From Hydrogenophaga intermedia (GTDB taxonomy: Bacteria; Pseudomonadota; Gammaproteobacteria; Burkholderiales; Burkholderiaceae_C), in contig NZ_JAMBNO010000015.1 in assembly GCF_023715105.1 (NCBI RefSeq), positions 1 through 64,000 on the forward strand: a DNA stretch of 64,000 nucleotides, written 5' to 3'. The notes under the pieces were generated by a model. The model made no database searches. It was not told where the DNA came from and saw nothing but the letters and a program-made list of their open reading frames with translations. A program made the position numbers and the translations under genes. Position 1 is the stretch's first letter, and each line of letters starts with the position of its first letter. Positions 52,510 through 63,999 of this stretch are shown one piece after another.

Positions 52510-53643
52510 ATGCCCTTGCCGACCCTGTCCCGCCGTTCCTTCGCCCTCGCCGGCATCGCCTCACTGGCCGTCCCTGCGCTGCATGCGCAGGGCAGCCGCA
52601 TCGTGCTCGGGCAGTCGGCCGCTTTCAGTGGCCCTGCGGCCCAACTCGGCATCCAGTTCAACGCCGGCGCGCAGCTCTACTTTGATCTGCTCAACCAGCA
52701 AGGCGGCGTGAGCGGTCAGCGCATCGAGATCGTCAAGGTCGACGACGGCTACGAGCCCGATCGCTGTGCCGAGAACACGAGACAACTGCTCTCGCGTGGT
52801 TGCACCGCCTTGTTCGGCTACATCGGCACTCCCACCAGCCTGGCTGCGCTGCCACTGGCCACGCAGGCGGGCACACCCTTCATCGCGCCCTTCACCGGTG
52901 CGATGGGTTTGCGGGCTCCGTTCAATCGGCTCGCGTTCCACCTGCGTGCGTCCTACAACGACGAAACCGCCTTGATCGTGCGCCAGCTCACCAGCCTGGG
53001 TCTCAACGACATCGCCGTCTTCCACCAGAACGACGCTTACGGCAAGGCCGGTCTGGACGGCGTGACGCTGGCCATGGCTGCGCGCAATCTCAAGCCCAAG
53101 GCCACCGCCACGGTGGAGCGCAACTCGGTCGACGTGACCAAGGCCGTCGCGACCATCGTGGCGGCGCGCCCGCAGGCGGTGGTGCAGATCAGCGCCTACG
53201 CCTCGTGCGCGGCCTTCATCCGCGAGGCGCGCAAGGCGGGCTACGGCGGCACGTTCTACAACGTGTCCTTCGTCGGCACGCAGGCACTGGCCGACGAACT
53301 TGGCAAGGACGGCGCCGGCGTGGTGATCTCGCAGGTGGTGCCCAACCCGTTCTCCACCGCGCGCCCCATCACGCGCGACTTCCTCGACGCCATCGAGCGC
53401 GGCGGCAACAAGGTGCAGCCCAATTTCTCCAGCTTCGAGGGCTACCTGGCCGCGCGCATGCTGACCGAGGGCGCGCGCCGTGCGGGCGGGCGGCTCAACC
53501 CGGACAGCCTCGTCAACGGCCTGGAGGCGATTGGCGACACCAGCTTCGGTGGTTTTTCCATCTCGCTCGGCCCCAACAACCACGTGGCTTCGAAATTCGC
53601 CGAGTTGTCCATGCTCACCGGCGACGGCAAGGTACGTACCTGA
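52510..53643 (+). CDS. ABC transporter substrate-binding protein (branched-chain amino acid type)
   Basis: 377 residues from the ATG at 52510. The signal has a twin-arginine motif (LSRRSFALAGIASLA) ending ALHAQG. Peripla_BP_6 features: RIVLGQSAAFSGPAAQLGIQFNAGAQLYFD, IEIVKVDDGYEPDRCAENTRQLL, FGYIGTPTSLAALPLA and FEGYLAARMLTEG. No permease or ATPase genes are adjacent, so this is an orphan binding protein or a sensor component. A 10-bp palindrome GGGGTACCCC lies at 52471-52480 in its upstream region. Confidence 0.88.
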   Translation: MPLPTLSRRSFALAGIASLAVPALHAQGSRIVLGQSAAFSGPAAQLGIQFNAGAQLYFDLLNQQGGVSGQRIEIVKVDDGYEPDRCAENTRQLLSRGCTALFGYIGTPTSLAALPLATQAGTPFIAPFTGAMGLRAPFNRLAFHLRASYNDETALIVRQLTSLGLNDIAVFHQNDAYGKAGLDGVTLAMAARNLKPKATATVERNSVDVTKAVATIVAARPQAVVQISAYASCAAFIREARKAGYGGTFYNVSFVGTQALADELGKDGAGVVISQVVPNPFSTARPITRDFLDAIERGGNKVQPNFSSFEGYLAARMLTEGARRAGGRLNPDSLVNGLEAIGDTSFGGFSISLGPNNHVASKFAELSMLTGDGKVRT

Positions 53644-53713
53644 GGCGTGCACGCCGGGGGGAGTCCCGCGCGGGCGCCTGCTGGCGCGTGCCGCACGTTC
53701 GGTGCATGATCGT

Positions 53714-53735
53714 GCGCAACGGTCCGCGCAACGGT
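53714..53735 (+). repeat. Short tandem repeat upstream of the histidine kinase
   Basis: GCGCAACGGT occurs at 53714-53723 and again at 53726-53735, with a third decayed copy (CCGCGTAACGAT) at 53748-53759 that runs into the start codon region. The first two copies have a period of 12 bases, slightly more than one helical turn. Confidence 0.5.
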
Positions 53736-53757
53736 ACGCGCGCCGATCCGCGTAACG

Positions 53758-54951
53758 ATGCTCCCGATGACGACAGCCACCTCCCTTGTCTCCCCCGTGG
53801 CCGTGTGGCCTCCCATCCCCGGCCACCGTGCGGCGGCGGCGCTGTTCGTGGTCACGGCCGACCACCGCGTGTGCGCTGCCAACGAAACGGCTTCGGCGTG
53901 GTTTGATCCCTCGGGCGCCATGCTGCCGCTGGCGAGCTTTCTGGGCATACCCGATCACGATGAACGCATGGGCGATCTGCTCGCCCTTGCGGCAGACCTC
54001 AAGGCCAACCGACTGCCGCGCGAGATGCGGCTCACGCTGCGCCGCCGCAACCTCGAGACCTTCTCTGCCCTGCTGATGGCCACCCCACTGGCCGACAGCG
54101 ACGGCAACCACCTGGGCTTTGACGCGATGCTGCTGGACCTCTCGCGCTGGTCCGACCGCTCGGCGCTCGTGCCACCCACCCGCGACGAGTCGCTGGCGCA
54201 TCGGCTGGAAGACGCCGGGCGTTCACTGGCCATGTTGCGCCGCGAACTCGAGGGCATCTCGCAGGTGCTGGGGCACGACATGCGCTCCCCGATCCGCCAT
54301 GTGCTGGCGTTCTTGCGGCTGGCGCGCGAGCGGATGGAGGCGTTGCACCTGAATGACGCAGCGCTGAACGAATATTGCGATGGTGTGCAGAAGGCCGCCC
54401 ACCGGCTCAACGCCATGATTGAGGCGATGCACGACTACCTGCACCTGTGTCGGGCCCGCCTGAACGTGACGGACGTGCCGCTCGGCCCGCTGGTGCAGGG
54501 TGTGCTGGCACACCTGGGTACGCCTCGCACAGGCCAGCCGATCGAGTGGCAGGTGGCGAGCGATCTGCCCACCGTGCGCGGCGATCCGATGCTGCTGGCC
54601 CAGGCCATTCGCCACCTGCTGGACAACGCGGTGAAATTCACGCGCCCGGTGGCCAGCCCGCGCATCGTGCTTCGGTGGTCGCACGCGGCCGACGGGCGTT
54701 TCCATCTCCATGTCGAGGACAACGGCGTGGGCTTCGACCGCCAGCACGCAGACAGGCTCTTTTTGCTGTTCCAGCGCCAGCACCATTCGAGCGATTTCGA
54801 CGGTCTGGGCGCGGGGCTGGCCATGACCCACTGCATCATCGAACGCCATGGCGGCGAGCTGTTTTGCGATGCCACGCCCGATGGCGGCTGCCGCGTGCGC
54901 TTCACCTTGCCGGACGGGCGGCTCGACGAGCCCGGCATCGACGTCGATTGA
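53758..54951 (+). CDS. Sensor histidine kinase (PAS-like, HisKA, HATPase)
   Basis: 397 residues from 53758, or 394 from the ATG at 53767. A PAS-like N-terminal domain (about 25-130: LFVVTADHRVCAANETASAWF) is followed by a coiled linker and the H-box GHDMRSPIRHVLAF with phospho-His173. The catalytic domain has HLLDNAVKF (N box), VEDNGVGFDR (G1) and LGAGLAMTHCIIERHGG (G2). No transmembrane helix is seen, so it is probably a cytoplasmic sensor. The H-box and DNGVGFD sequence resemble bacteriophytochrome-type kinases. No response regulator is encoded next to it. Confidence 0.85.
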   Translation: MLPMTTATSLVSPVAVWPPIPGHRAAAALFVVTADHRVCAANETASAWFDPSGAMLPLASFLGIPDHDERMGDLLALAADLKANRLPREMRLTLRRRNLETFSALLMATPLADSDGNHLGFDAMLLDLSRWSDRSALVPPTRDESLAHRLEDAGRSLAMLRRELEGISQVLGHDMRSPIRHVLAFLRLARERMEALHLNDAALNEYCDGVQKAAHRLNAMIEAMHDYLHLCRARLNVTDVPLGPLVQGVLAHLGTPRTGQPIEWQVASDLPTVRGDPMLLAQAIRHLLDNAVKFTRPVASPRIVLRWSHAADGRFHLHVEDNGVGFDRQHADRLFLLFQRQHHSSDFDGLGAGLAMTHCIIERHGGELFCDATPDGGCRVRFTLPDGRLDEPGIDVD

Positions 54952-54995
54952 ACGGGGGACGCGTTGGCGTTGCCCCGGGTGCCCGAGCGGCGTGC

Positions 54996-55394
54996 TCAGT
55001 CGGGGATGACCGCCGTGACCTCGATCTCCACCTTGGCGCGCGCTTCCACCAGCCGGCGAACCTCCACGCAAGTCATCGCGGGGAAGTACTTGCCCATCAC
55101 CGAGCGGTAGGCCTCACCGAGCTCGCGCAGGCGCGCGTTGTACTCGTCGCGGTCGAGGATGTACCAGGTCATGCGGACCATGTGCTCGGGGCCAGCCCCG
55201 GCACAGCGCAGCACGTCGTGCACGTTCTGCAGTGCCTGGCGCGTCTGCGCGATGAAGTCGTCGCTTGCGAACTGCTGCTGGCCGTTCCAGCCGATCTGGC
55301 CACCAACGAAGATCTGCGTGCCGCGCGCGGCGATGCCGTTGGCGTAGCCTTTGGCAGGAAGCCATCCGTCGGGGTGGAGGTGTTGCATCGTCAT
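54996..55394 (-). CDS. ridA: RidA-family enamine/imine deaminase
   Basis: 132 residues from the ATG at 55394, which overlaps the ligase stop (ATGA, 55391-55394); an ATG at 55388 is an alternative. RidA features: RGTQIFVGGQIGWN, FIAQTRQALQNVHDVLRCAGAGPEHMVRMTWYI and a conserved Arg in VRRLVEARAKVEIEVTAVIP. RidA proteins hydrolyse enamines and imines to ketones and ammonia. The proposed pathway forms 2-amino-5-oxocyclohex-1-enecarbonyl-CoA, an enamine, so a dedicated deaminase here makes chemical sense. That assignment is inference. Confidence 0.88.
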   Translation of the reverse strand: MTMQHLHPDGWLPAKGYANGIAARGTQIFVGGQIGWNGQQQFASDDFIAQTRQALQNVHDVLRCAGAGPEHMVRMTWYILDRDEYNARLRELGEAYRSVMGKYFPAMTCVEVRRLVEARAKVEIEVTAVIPD

Positions 55395-56994
55395 GTCTTG
55401 AGTTGTTGTCGCAGGGCAAAGCGCTGCAGCTTGCCGGTTTCGGTGCGGGGCAGGCGTTCCACGAAGATCACTTCGCGCGGGTACTTGTAGGGCGCCATGG
55501 CGGCCTTGGCGTGATCCTGCAGTGCCTTCACCATCGCGGCGTCGCCGGCGTGCCCGGGCTTGAGCACCACGTAGGCGACGATCACCTGACCGCGGTCCTC
55601 GTCGGCACGGCCGACCACGCCGCATTCGGCCACCGCCGCGTGGGTGAGCAGACAGGCCTCCACCTCGGGCCCGGCCACGTTGTAGCCGGCGGTGATGATC
55701 ATGTCGTCGGTGCGCGCCTGATAGATGTAGTAGCCATCGGCATCGCGCCGGAAGGCGTCCCCGGGGAAGTTCCAGCCACCCTGCACGTACTGGGTCTGGC
55801 GCGGCTCGTCGAGGTAGCGGCAGCCGGTGGGCCCGATCACCGCGAGGCGCCCGACTTCGCCTGCGGGCAGGTCGCGGCCCTCGTCGTCCACGATGCGCGC
55901 GGTGTAGCCTGGCACCACGGTGCCGATGGCGCCGCGCTTGACGGCCTCGGGCGCTGCCGAGATGAAGATGTGGAACATCTCGGTGGCGCCGATGCCATCG
56001 AGCATCTCGATGCCGCTGGCCTGCTTCCATAACTGTCTCGTGGCATCGGGCAGGCCCTCGCCCGCGCTCACGCAGATGCGCAGCTTGCCGACGCCATTCT
56101 GTTGCGCGAACGGCGCCATCTGGCGGTAGAAGGTGGGTGCGGTGTAGCAGATGGTGGCGCCCTTCTCGGCGATGAGCTTCACCATCGCCTCGGGCGTGTA
56201 CGGGATCGACGGGAAGTAGACCGAGCAGCCCGCCCACATCGGGAAGATCAGCAGGCCGCCCAGGCCGAAGGTGAAGGCCAGCGGCGGCGAGCCCATCACC
56301 ACGTCATCGGGTACAGCGCGCAGCACATGGCGCGGCCAGCATTCACAGGCCGCGAGCACGTCGGTGTGCGTGTGCACGGCGGCCTTGGGCACGCCGGTGG
56401 TGCCCGAGGTGAACGCCAGCAGCGCGATGTCGCTGCCCGCGGTGGGGCAGGGCGTGGCCTGCGCCACCTGCGGTGCGGCGAGGGTTTCGAGGCTGTCGGC
56501 CGCGTCGGTGTTGAAGCGGATCATCGGCAGACCGCTGCCCACCGCTTCCAGCTCAGCGGTAAGCGCGGCATCGCACAGCAGCAGCGTGGGCTGCGCCTTG
56601 TCGACGATGGCCTTGAGCTCCTTGGCGCGCAGCAGCGGCATGGTGGCCACCACCACCAGCCCGGCCTGCACCACCGCCAGCCAAGCCAACGCCATGGCCA
56701 CGGAGTTGCCACCGCGCAGCAGCACGCGGTTGCCCGGCACCAGGCCGCGCGAGCGCAGCAGGTTGGCGATGCGGTTCACCGCCTCGCGCGCCTGTGCGTA
56801 GCTGAGCGTGCGCGCATCGCTGCGCAGGAACGGGCGGTTGGCGTGGCCGTTGGCGAACGCGCGATCGAACAGGTGCGCGACCAGATTCACCTGCGCGGGC
56901 AGGGCCTTGAGTTCGGGCGTGTCGAAGCGCAACTCGGGCCACTGCGCGCGCGGCGGCAGGCGGTCGTGCACGAAGCGGTCGGTCTGGGCGGATG

Positions 56995-56998
<4 letters not shown>
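55391..56998 (-). CDS. abmG: 2-aminobenzoate-CoA ligase (AMP-forming)
   Basis: 535 residues of the ANL superfamily. Motifs: [18 protein letters not shown] (P-loop-like A3), [13 protein letters not shown] (A5), [22 protein letters not shown] (A8) and [11 protein letters not shown] with the catalytic Lys (A10). It activates the aromatic acid to its CoA thioester at the cost of ATP to AMP. The sequence belongs to the benzoate/2-aminobenzoate-CoA ligase group, and the neighbouring flavoprotein fusion favours 2-aminobenzoate. Its start overlaps the acyl-CoA dehydrogenase stop by 4 bp. Confidence 0.85.
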
Positions 56999-58197
<1,199 letters not shown>

Positions 58198-58209
58198 GGC
58201 GTGTTCCGT

Positions 58210-59061
58210 TCAGTCGCCCTGGAACACAGGTCGCTGCTTCGCTGCGAACGCCTCGTACGCGCGGCGGAAGTCCTGCGTCTGCATGCAGATCGCCTGTGCC
58301 TGCGCTTCGGCCTCGATCGCCTGGTCCAGCGTCATGGCCCACTCCTGGTGCAGCATGGTCTTGGTCATGCCGTGGGCGAAAGTCGGCCCCTCGGCAAGCG
58401 ACTTCGCGAGCTTCAGCGCGGCTTCGTTCAGCGCCTCGGGTTCGTGCAACGCGTTGAAGAAGCCCCAGGCATGGCCTTCGGCAGCGCTCATCGAGCGGCC
58501 GGTGAACAGCAGCTCGCTCGCGCGGCCCTGGCCGATCAGGCGCGGCAGCAGCGCGCAGGCGCCCATGTCGGCGCCAGCCAGGCCCACGCGCGTGAACAGG
58601 AAGGCGGTGCTCGCGCGCGGCGTGCCCAGACGCAGGTCGCTGGCCAGCGCCATCATCGCGCCGGCGCCGGCGCACACACCGTCGATGGCGGCCACGATGG
58701 GCTGCGGGCAGGCGCGCATGGCGCTCACCAGCGCGCCCGTCATGCGCGTGAACGCCAGCAACTCGGGCATGGTCATCTTCGTGAGCGGGCCGATGATCTC
58801 GTGCACATCGCCGCCCGAGCAGAAGTTGCCGCCCGCGCCGGTGAGCACCACGGCTTTGACGTCGGTGGCGCGCTGCAGGCCGAGAAACCAGTCGCGCAGT
58901 TCGGCGTAGGAGTCGAAGGTAAGCGGGTTCTTGCGCTCGGGACGGTTCAGCGTGACGGTGGCCACGCCATCGGCGATGGCGAGTGCGAAGTGCTTCGGGG
59001 CCGCGGCGGCCGGGCCGAACTGGCCGCGCATGGGGTTGTGGTCGGGGATCGGGTGTTTCAT
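58210..59061 (-). CDS. Enoyl-CoA hydratase/isomerase-family protein
   Basis: 283 residues of the crotonase fold. CoA and oxyanion-hole segments are [19 protein letters not shown] and [26 protein letters not shown]. Catalytic-loop region: [24 protein letters not shown]. The usual second glutamate is replaced in this loop (AGADMG), so it may hydrolyse or isomerise an alicyclic CoA ester and not simply hydrate. It overlaps the marR stop by 4 bp. Confidence 0.88.
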   Translation of the reverse strand: MKHPIPDHNPMRGQFGPAAAAPKHFALAIADGVATVTLNRPERKNPLTFDSYAELRDWFLGLQRATDVKAVVLTGAGGNFCSGGDVHEIIGPLTKMTMPELLAFTRMTGALVSAMRACPQPIVAAIDGVCAGAGAMMALASDLRLGTPRASTAFLFTRVGLAGADMGACALLPRLIGQGRASELLFTGRSMSAAEGHAWGFFNALHEPEALNEAALKLAKSLAEGPTFAHGMTKTMLHQEWAMTLDQAIEAEAQAQAICMQTQDFRRAYEAFAAKQRPVFQGD

Positions 59062-59546
59062 TCGAAGACTTTCTGGTGCTGCTTGACCTTGCCCAGCAGC
59101 TTGTGGAGTTGTTCGAGCTCGCGCGGCGACAGCCCTTCGAAGGCCTCGACGATCCAGTGCTCGTGCTGCTCGGCCATCTGGGCGAAGGCGCGGCGCCCGC
59201 GATCGGTCAGGCGCACGCGGAACACGCGGCGATCGCCCTCGACGCCGGTGCGCTCGACCAGCCCCTCGGCCACCAGCTGGTCGGTGATGCCGGTGACGTT
59301 GCCGCCCGTGACCATGAGCCGGTGCGACAGCTCCTTCATCTTCAGGCCCTCGGGGTGGCGCTCGAGCTGCGCCATCAGGTCAAAGCGCGGCAGCGTGGTG
59401 TCGAAGTGCTCGCGCAGCCCGGCGCGCACGCGCTTTTCGATCAGCTGCGAACACGTGAGCAGGCGCAGCCACAGGCGCAGGGCGTGCGCATGTTCGCTGT
59501 GCGCGCGCGCCTCCAGATCCAGGCTTTCGATATCGCTCAGGTTCAT
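59058..59546 (-). CDS. MarR-family transcriptional regulator of the 2-aminobenzoate operon
   Basis: 162 residues from the ATG at 59546, which overlaps the oxygenase stop (ATGA, 59543-59546). The winged helix ([49 protein letters not shown] ... [17 protein letters not shown]) is classic MarR. Such regulators in aromatic operons are released by the CoA thioester of the substrate. Its target is very likely the palindrome just before the first gene of the same operon, which gives autoregulation. Confidence 0.9.
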   Translation of the reverse strand: MNLSDIESLDLEARAHSEHAHALRLWLRLLTCSQLIEKRVRAGLREHFDTTLPRFDLMAQLERHPEGLKMKELSHRLMVTGGNVTGITDQLVAEGLVERTGVEGDRRVFRVRLTDRGRRAFAQMAEQHEHWIVEAFEGLSPRELEQLHKLLGKVKQHQKVFE

Positions 59547-61906
59547 TTGGCGGCCTCTTCCTCTTCCTGCGCCTTCATCGCCTGCTGGCGCGCGATTTCG
59601 CGGTAGAGCTGGTCGCGCCCGCTCAAGTAGGGCGCGGGCCATTGCACGGCGCGCGTCTGCAGCTTGGCGGCCTCGTGCAGCGTCCACGCCGGGTTGGCCA
59701 GGTGCGGGCGGGCCACGGCGCACAGGTCGGCGCGACCCGCGGCCACGATGCTGTTGGCGTGGTCGGCTTCGCTGATGGCACCGACCGCCATGGTGAGGAT
59801 GTCGACCTCGTTGCGGATGCGGTCGGCGAACGGGGTCTGGTACATGCGGCCGTACACCGGCTTGGCCTGGCGCGTGGTCTGCCCCGAGGAGACGTCGATC
59901 ACGTCGCAACCCGCGGCCTTGAACAGGCGCGCGATGGCCACCGCGTCATCGGGCGTGTTGCCACCGGGCGCCCAGTCGTGCGCGGAGATGCGCACGCTGA
60001 TGGGCTTGTCGGCGGGCCACACGGCACGCATGGCCTTGAACACCTCGAGCGGGTAGCGGCAGCGGTTCTCCAGCGAGCCGCCGTAGTCGTCGGTGCGCAG
60101 GTTGGTGAGCGGGCAGATGAAGGCCGAGAGCAGGTAGCCGTGCGCGCAGTGCAGCTCCAGCCAGTCGAAGCCGGCTGCGGCGGCGCGTTTCGTCGAGGCG
60201 ACGAAGGCTGCGGTCATGGCGTCCATGTCGGCGCGCGTCATGGCGCGCGGCACCTGGTTCTGCTCGCCATAGGGCACGGCGCTGGCGGAGAGCAGCGGCC
60301 AGTTGCCGGTGGGCAAGGGCTCGTCGATGGCCTCCCACCCGAGCTGGGTGGAGCCCTTGGGGCCGCTGTGACCGAGCTGGATGCCGATCCTGGCACCCTC
60401 GCCGTTGGCGTGTGCGAAGCGCACGATGCGCTCGAACGCCTGTTGCTGTGCGTCGTTCCACAGGCCCGGGCAACCGGGGGTGATGCGGCCTTCGGGCGTG
60501 GGGCTGGTCATCTCGACCATGACCAGCGCCGCGCCACCAGTGGCGCGCGCACCCAGGTGCATCAGGTGCCAGTCGCCAACCACGCCATCCACCGCCTTGT
60601 ACTGCGCCATCGGCGAGACAACGATGCGGTTCTTGAGCGCGACGCCGCGCACCTTGAGCGGCAGCAACATGGGCGGCGTGGGATGTTTCGCGGCCTGTGT
60701 TCCCGCCCGCTGGGCCAGCCAGTTCTCGTAGCCTTCGAGCCACTTCGCATCGCGCAGGCGCAGGTTCTCGTGGCTGATGCGCTGGCTGCGCGTGAGCAGC
60801 GAATAGGCGAACTGCTCGATCTCCATGCCGGTGTAGCGGTCCACGTGCTCGAACCATTCGGTGGAGTTGCGCGCCGCGTTCTGGATCTTGAGCACCTCCA
60901 CGCTGCGGCGCGCCTCGTAGGCCTGCAGCACGGTGGCCACGTCGGCCTCGGGGTGGCGTTCGAACTCGTTGGCCAGGTCGATCGCGTCTTCGAGTGCGAG
61001 CTTGGTGCCGCTGCCGATGGAGAAGTGCGCGGTGTGCGCGGCGTCGCCCATCAGCACGACCGGTGTGCGCTTGCCGGCAATGTCTTGTGTGTGCACCCAG
61101 GTGTTGCAGATCACGCGCGGGAAGCGGATCCAGATCGCCGAGCCGCGCAGGTGCGCGGCGTTGCTGATCAGCGGGTGGCCGTCGAGGTGCGACGCGAACA
61201 ACTTCTCGCAGAAGGCGATGGCCTCGGCCTGCTCCATTCGGTCAAGGCCGTGCGCCTGCCACACGGCCTCGGGCGTCTCCACGATGAAGGTCGAGGTGTC
61301 GGCGTCGAACTGGTAGGCGTGGGCCTGGAACCAGCCGTGCTCCGTCTCGACGAAGGCGAAGGTGAAGGCGTCGAACTTCTTCTTGGTGCCCAGCCACACG
61401 AAGCGGCACTGGCGGGTGTCGATGTCGGGCTGGAACGTACGCTGGTAGCGCGTGCGGATGCGGCTGTTCAAGCCATCGCTGGCGATCACGAGGTCGGCGT
61501 TGTACTGGGCGGCGAGCGCCTGGTCGTCCGCCACATCCGTCTCGAATACGAGATTCACGCCGAGTTGCTGGCAGCGCGCCTGCAGCACATTGAGCAGGCG
61601 CTTGCGCCCGATGCCGCAGAAACCGTGGCCGGTGCTGCGCACGCTGCGGCCCTTGTAGAAGACCTCGATGTCGTCCCAGTGGTTGAAGGCATCACCGATC
61701 TCCTGCGCGGTCTCGGGGTCGGCCGCGCGCAGGTTGCCCAGGGTCTGGTCGGAGAGCACCACGCCCCAGCCGAAGGTGTCGAACGGGCGGTTGCGTTCGA
61801 CGACGGTGATCTCCAGCCAGGGCTGGCGCCGCTTCATCAGCAGCGCGAAGTACAGGCCCGCCGGGCCGCCGCCAATGCACAGGATGCGCTGCAGGGAGGT
61901 TTTCAT
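59543..61906 (-). CDS. 2-aminobenzoyl-CoA monooxygenase/reductase-type fusion (salicylyl-CoA 5-hydroxylase-like)
   Basis: 787 residues in two fused flavoenzymes. The N-terminal FAD monooxygenase (1-390) has [13 protein letters not shown] and [25 protein letters not shown]. The C-terminal old-yellow-enzyme domain (about 410-775) has [45 protein letters not shown] and [13 protein letters not shown]. This exact fusion is known from aerobic 2-aminobenzoate metabolism, where it hydroxylates and then reduces the ring of the CoA ester. Related fusions are named salicylyl-CoA 5-hydroxylase. The ligase and RidA neighbours favour 2-aminobenzoyl-CoA. It is the first gene of the operon, and no ribosome binding site is visible before its ATG. 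Confidence 0.87.
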   Translation of the reverse strand: MKTSLQRILCIGGGPAGLYFALLMKRRQPWLEITVVERNRPFDTFGWGVVLSDQTLGNLRAADPETAQEIGDAFNHWDDIEVFYKGRSVRSTGHGFCGIGRKRLLNVLQARCQQLGVNLVFETDVADDQALAAQYNADLVIASDGLNSRIRTRYQRTFQPDIDTRQCRFVWLGTKKKFDAFTFAFVETEHGWFQAHAYQFDADTSTFIVETPEAVWQAHGLDRMEQAEAIAFCEKLFASHLDGHPLISNAAHLRGSAIWIRFPRVICNTWVHTQDIAGKRTPVVLMGDAAHTAHFSIGSGTKLALEDAIDLANEFERHPEADVATVLQAYEARRSVEVLKIQNAARNSTEWFEHVDRYTGMEIEQFAYSLLTRSQRISHENLRLRDAKWLEGYENWLAQRAGTQAAKHPTPPMLLPLKVRGVALKNRIVVSPMAQYKAVDGVVGDWHLMHLGARATGGAALVMVEMTSPTPEGRITPGCPGLWNDAQQQAFERIVRFAHANGEGARIGIQLGHSGPKGSTQLGWEAIDEPLPTGNWPLLSASAVPYGEQNQVPRAMTRADMDAMTAAFVASTKRAAAAGFDWLELHCAHGYLLSAFICPLTNLRTDDYGGSLENRCRYPLEVFKAMRAVWPADKPISVRISAHDWAPGGNTPDDAVAIARLFKAAGCDVIDVSSGQTTRQAKPVYGRMYQTPFADRIRNEVDILTMAVGAISEADHANSIVAAGRADLCAVARPHLANPAWTLHEAAKLQTRAVQWPAPYLSGRDQLYREIARQQAMKAQEEEEAAK

Positions 61907-61942
61907 GTCTAATTATTTTAGACTTGAAATATTCACCCACAA
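61907..61942 (-). promoter_or_regulatory. Operon promoter with a MarR-type operator abutting the start codon
   Basis: On the minus strand, TTGTGG (-35; 61937-61942), a 16-base spacer and TAAAAT (-10; 61915-61920) lie just ahead of the ATG at 61906. The perfect palindrome GTCTAA-TTATT-TTAGAC (61907-61923) covers the -10 box and reaches the base before the start codon. Transcription would begin about 61906-61908, giving a leaderless or nearly leaderless mRNA. Bound MarR would block the promoter. Confidence 0.7.
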
Positions 61943-62049
61943 CCGGGTAAACCCGCATGCGGCTTTGCCACGATGGCAGCGCCGGACGGAAGGGCGTATC
62001 TTTTGGCGTCCGCAAGCCGGCACGCGCTGGTCGAAGGGAAAATGTCACC

Positions 62050-62376
62050 ATGACGATCTACCGCTTCAAGTCCCGCGAAACCGGCGATCTGGTGATGCTG
62101 CGCCCGCACGGCAAGCGGCTGCTCGAGATCCTGGGCAAGGATCCCGAGACGCCCGGCGTGCTGATGCCCGAGGACATTCCCGGCGCGATCGAGGCGATTC
62201 GCGCGGCTGTGCTGGCCGAGGAGGCCGAGCAGCGGCGTCAGCGCGAGCAGGCGGCAGCCAACGGCGAGCCCGAGCCGCAGTTCGAATCGGTGAGCCTGCG
62301 CATGCGCAGCACCCCGTTCATCGAGATGCTGGAGCGCTGCCTGGGTGCGCGGGTCGAGGTGGTCTGGGGGGTGTAG
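62050..62376 (+). CDS. DUF1840-family protein
   Basis: 108 residues from the ATG at 62050, with GAAGGGAAAA upstream. The start MTIYRFKSRETGDLVMLRPHGKRLLEILGKDP and MPEDIPGAIEAIRAAV are diagnostic for DUF1840, a beta-proteobacterial family of unknown function. The tail region (SLRMRSTPFIEMLERC) is also typical. It is divergent from the 2-aminobenzoate operon and ends 3 bp before the convergent tctC gene. Confidence 0.85.
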   Translation: MTIYRFKSRETGDLVMLRPHGKRLLEILGKDPETPGVLMPEDIPGAIEAIRAAVLAEEAEQRRQREQAAANGEPEPQFESVSLRMRSTPFIEMLERCLGARVEVVWGV

Positions 62377-62379
62377 CGC

Positions 62380-63366
62380 TCAGTCGACCTTGGCGCCCGA
62401 GGCCTTCACCACCGCTTCCCACTTCTTGATTTCCGCGTCGATCAGCGCAGCGAACTCGGCGGGGGTGTTGCCGCTGGGGATGGCGCCCTGGGCCAGCAGG
62501 CGTTCCTTGACCGCCGGCAGGTTGAGTGCCTTGGCAGTTTCCTGCTGCAGGCGGCTCACCACGTCGGCCGGTGTGCCTGCGGGGGCGAGCAGGCCGAACC
62601 AGGAACTGGCCTCGAAGCCGGGCAACTTGCCCGCCTCGGCCACGGTCGGCACATCGGGCAGGGCCTCGGAGCGCACCGCGCTCGTCACGGCGAAGGCCTT
62701 GAGGTTGCCGGCCTTGATGTGCGGCATGGCCGAGGGCAGGTTGTCGAACATCACATCCATGTTGCCGGCGAGCAGGTCGGTCATGGCCGGGCCCGAGCCG
62801 CGGTAGGGGATGTGCGTCATGAAGATGCCGTTGCGTGCCTTGAACAGTTCACCGGCCAGGTGGATGGAGGTGCCGTTGCCGCTGGACGCCATGTTCAGGC
62901 GGCCCGGGTTGGCCTTGGCGTGCTTCACGAAGTCGGCCACGGAGTTGATGCCCAGGTCCTGCGCGCGCTTGGTGCTCATCACCATCACGTTGGGCACGCC
63001 GGCCACCAGCGTGATGGGTGCGAAGTCCTTCTGCGGGTCGTAGGGCAGCTTGCTGTACAGCGACTTGTTGATGCCGTGCGTGCCCACCGTGCCCATGAGC
63101 AGGGTGTAGCCATCACCCGGTGCCTTGGCCACCACCTCGGCGCCGATGTTGCCGCCGGCGCCACCGCGGTTCTCGACCACGAAGGACTGGCCAAAGGCCT
63201 TGCTGAGTTCGGGCGCCAGCGTACGCGCCAGGATGTCGGTGGTGCCGCCGGGTGCAAAGGGCACGACGATGCGCACTGGCTTATTGGGCCACGCGCCTTG
63301 CGCGACGGCCAAGGGCACCGCCAAGGCGGCAGCGAGGGCGACGAGGGTGCGACGTTGAAGGCTCAT
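62380..63366 (-). CDS. Tripartite tricarboxylate transporter (TctC/Bug) solute-binding protein
   Basis: 328 residues from the ATG at 63366 (frame open further upstream, without signal features). Signal peptide ending AVAQGA; Bug motifs [71 protein letters not shown] and [13 protein letters not shown]. It binds a carboxylate in the periplasm. The start overlaps the stop of a small conserved gene (ATGA, 63363-63366). No permease genes are visible in the window. Confidence 0.93.
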   Translation of the reverse strand: MSLQRRTLVALAAALAVPLAVAQGAWPNKPVRIVVPFAPGGTTDILARTLAPELSKAFGQSFVVENRGGAGGNIGAEVVAKAPGDGYTLLMGTVGTHGINKSLYSKLPYDPQKDFAPITLVAGVPNVMVMSTKRAQDLGINSVADFVKHAKANPGRLNMASSGNGTSIHLAGELFKARNGIFMTHIPYRGSGPAMTDLLAGNMDVMFDNLPSAMPHIKAGNLKAFAVTSAVRSEALPDVPTVAEAGKLPGFEASSWFGLLAPAGTPADVVSRLQQETAKALNLPAVKERLLAQGAIPSGNTPAEFAALIDAEIKKWEAVVKASGAKVD

Positions 63367-63734
63367 GCGTGTCTCCTTTGCAATTGTTCGATCTGTGGCT
63401 TGAGCGCGAGGCCGGGCTCGATGCCCAGTGTGCGCGCGGCCAGATTGGCGTGGCTGACCACGCCATCGGCCAATGTACTGTCGGCCTGCCCGATGCGCGC
63501 GCTCGTGTGCGACACCGTGCAAGCGGCCAGACCGGCGGCCTGCAGCATCGCCAGCCCCGCGATGCCGGCGTCGTCCTTGCCCACGCCGGCGTCGTTGAAC
63601 ACCGAGAGCAGCGGCCGCGCGGCCATCGCATAGCGCGCCGAACTGGCACCACCGTGCGAGCCGCTCAAAGCGATGCAGCCCGCGTCGGCGGGCTGCAACT
63701 GGGTGATCGAGTCGACGATGCGAAGCGCAACCAT
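63363..63734 (-). CDS. Conserved hypothetical protein coupled to tctC
   Basis: 123 residues: [29 protein letters not shown], then [41 protein letters not shown] and [14 protein letters not shown]. The Gly-rich SGSHGG and FNDAGVGKD segments suggest a small-molecule binding site. No signal peptide. The family is unnamed to me. It is translated just before the TctC protein with a 4-bp overlap and 22 bp after another tctC gene. Confidence 0.65.
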   Translation of the reverse strand: MVALRIVDSITQLQPADAGCIALSGSHGGASSARYAMAARPLLSVFNDAGVGKDDAGIAGLAMLQAAGLAACTVSHTSARIGQADSTLADGVVSHANLAARTLGIEPGLALKPQIEQLQRRHA

Positions 63735-63756
63735 GGGAAGCGCTTCGCCGCGCTGA

Positions 63757-63999
63757 TCAGTCTGCGTACTGGCCTGCCGCGTCGATCACGGTCTTGAGCT
63801 GGTTGATCTGGTCAGACACGAACTTCTTGTGGCCCTCGGGGGTCACGCGCGCGTCGGTCACCACCAGGGCGCCCAGTTCCTCTTGCTTCTTGATGAACTC
63901 GGGGTCCTTCAGCGACTTCACCAGCGCGTCATTGATGGTCTTGAGCACCGGCGCGGGCGTGCCCTTGGGTGCGTACAGACCGTGCCAGATGGTCAGGTT
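63757..63999 (-). CDS. TctC/Bug solute-binding protein, C-terminal part (cut by the window end)
   Basis: The open frame runs off the right end of the window and reads NLTIWHGLYAPKGTPAPVLK followed by INDALVKSLKDPEFIKKQEELGA, ending QINQLKTVIDAAGQYAD. The motif W(H/F)GLYAPKGTPAPV is the conserved C-terminal loop of Bug proteins. Only the last 80 residues are present. It is upstream of the small conserved gene and another tctC, giving a tctC-hypothetical-tctC order. Confidence 0.85.
   Translation of the reverse strand, partial: NLTIWHGLYAPKGTPAPVLKTINDALVKSLKDPEFIKKQEELGALVVTDARVTPEGHKKFVSDQINQLKTVIDAAGQYAD

Noticed and set aside
59642..61912. Very long open frame opposite the 2-aminobenzoyl-CoA fusion enzyme
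   Set aside because: It lacks any family motif and exists because high GC content leaves few stop codons opposite a real gene; the minus-strand protein has clear flavoenzyme motifs.
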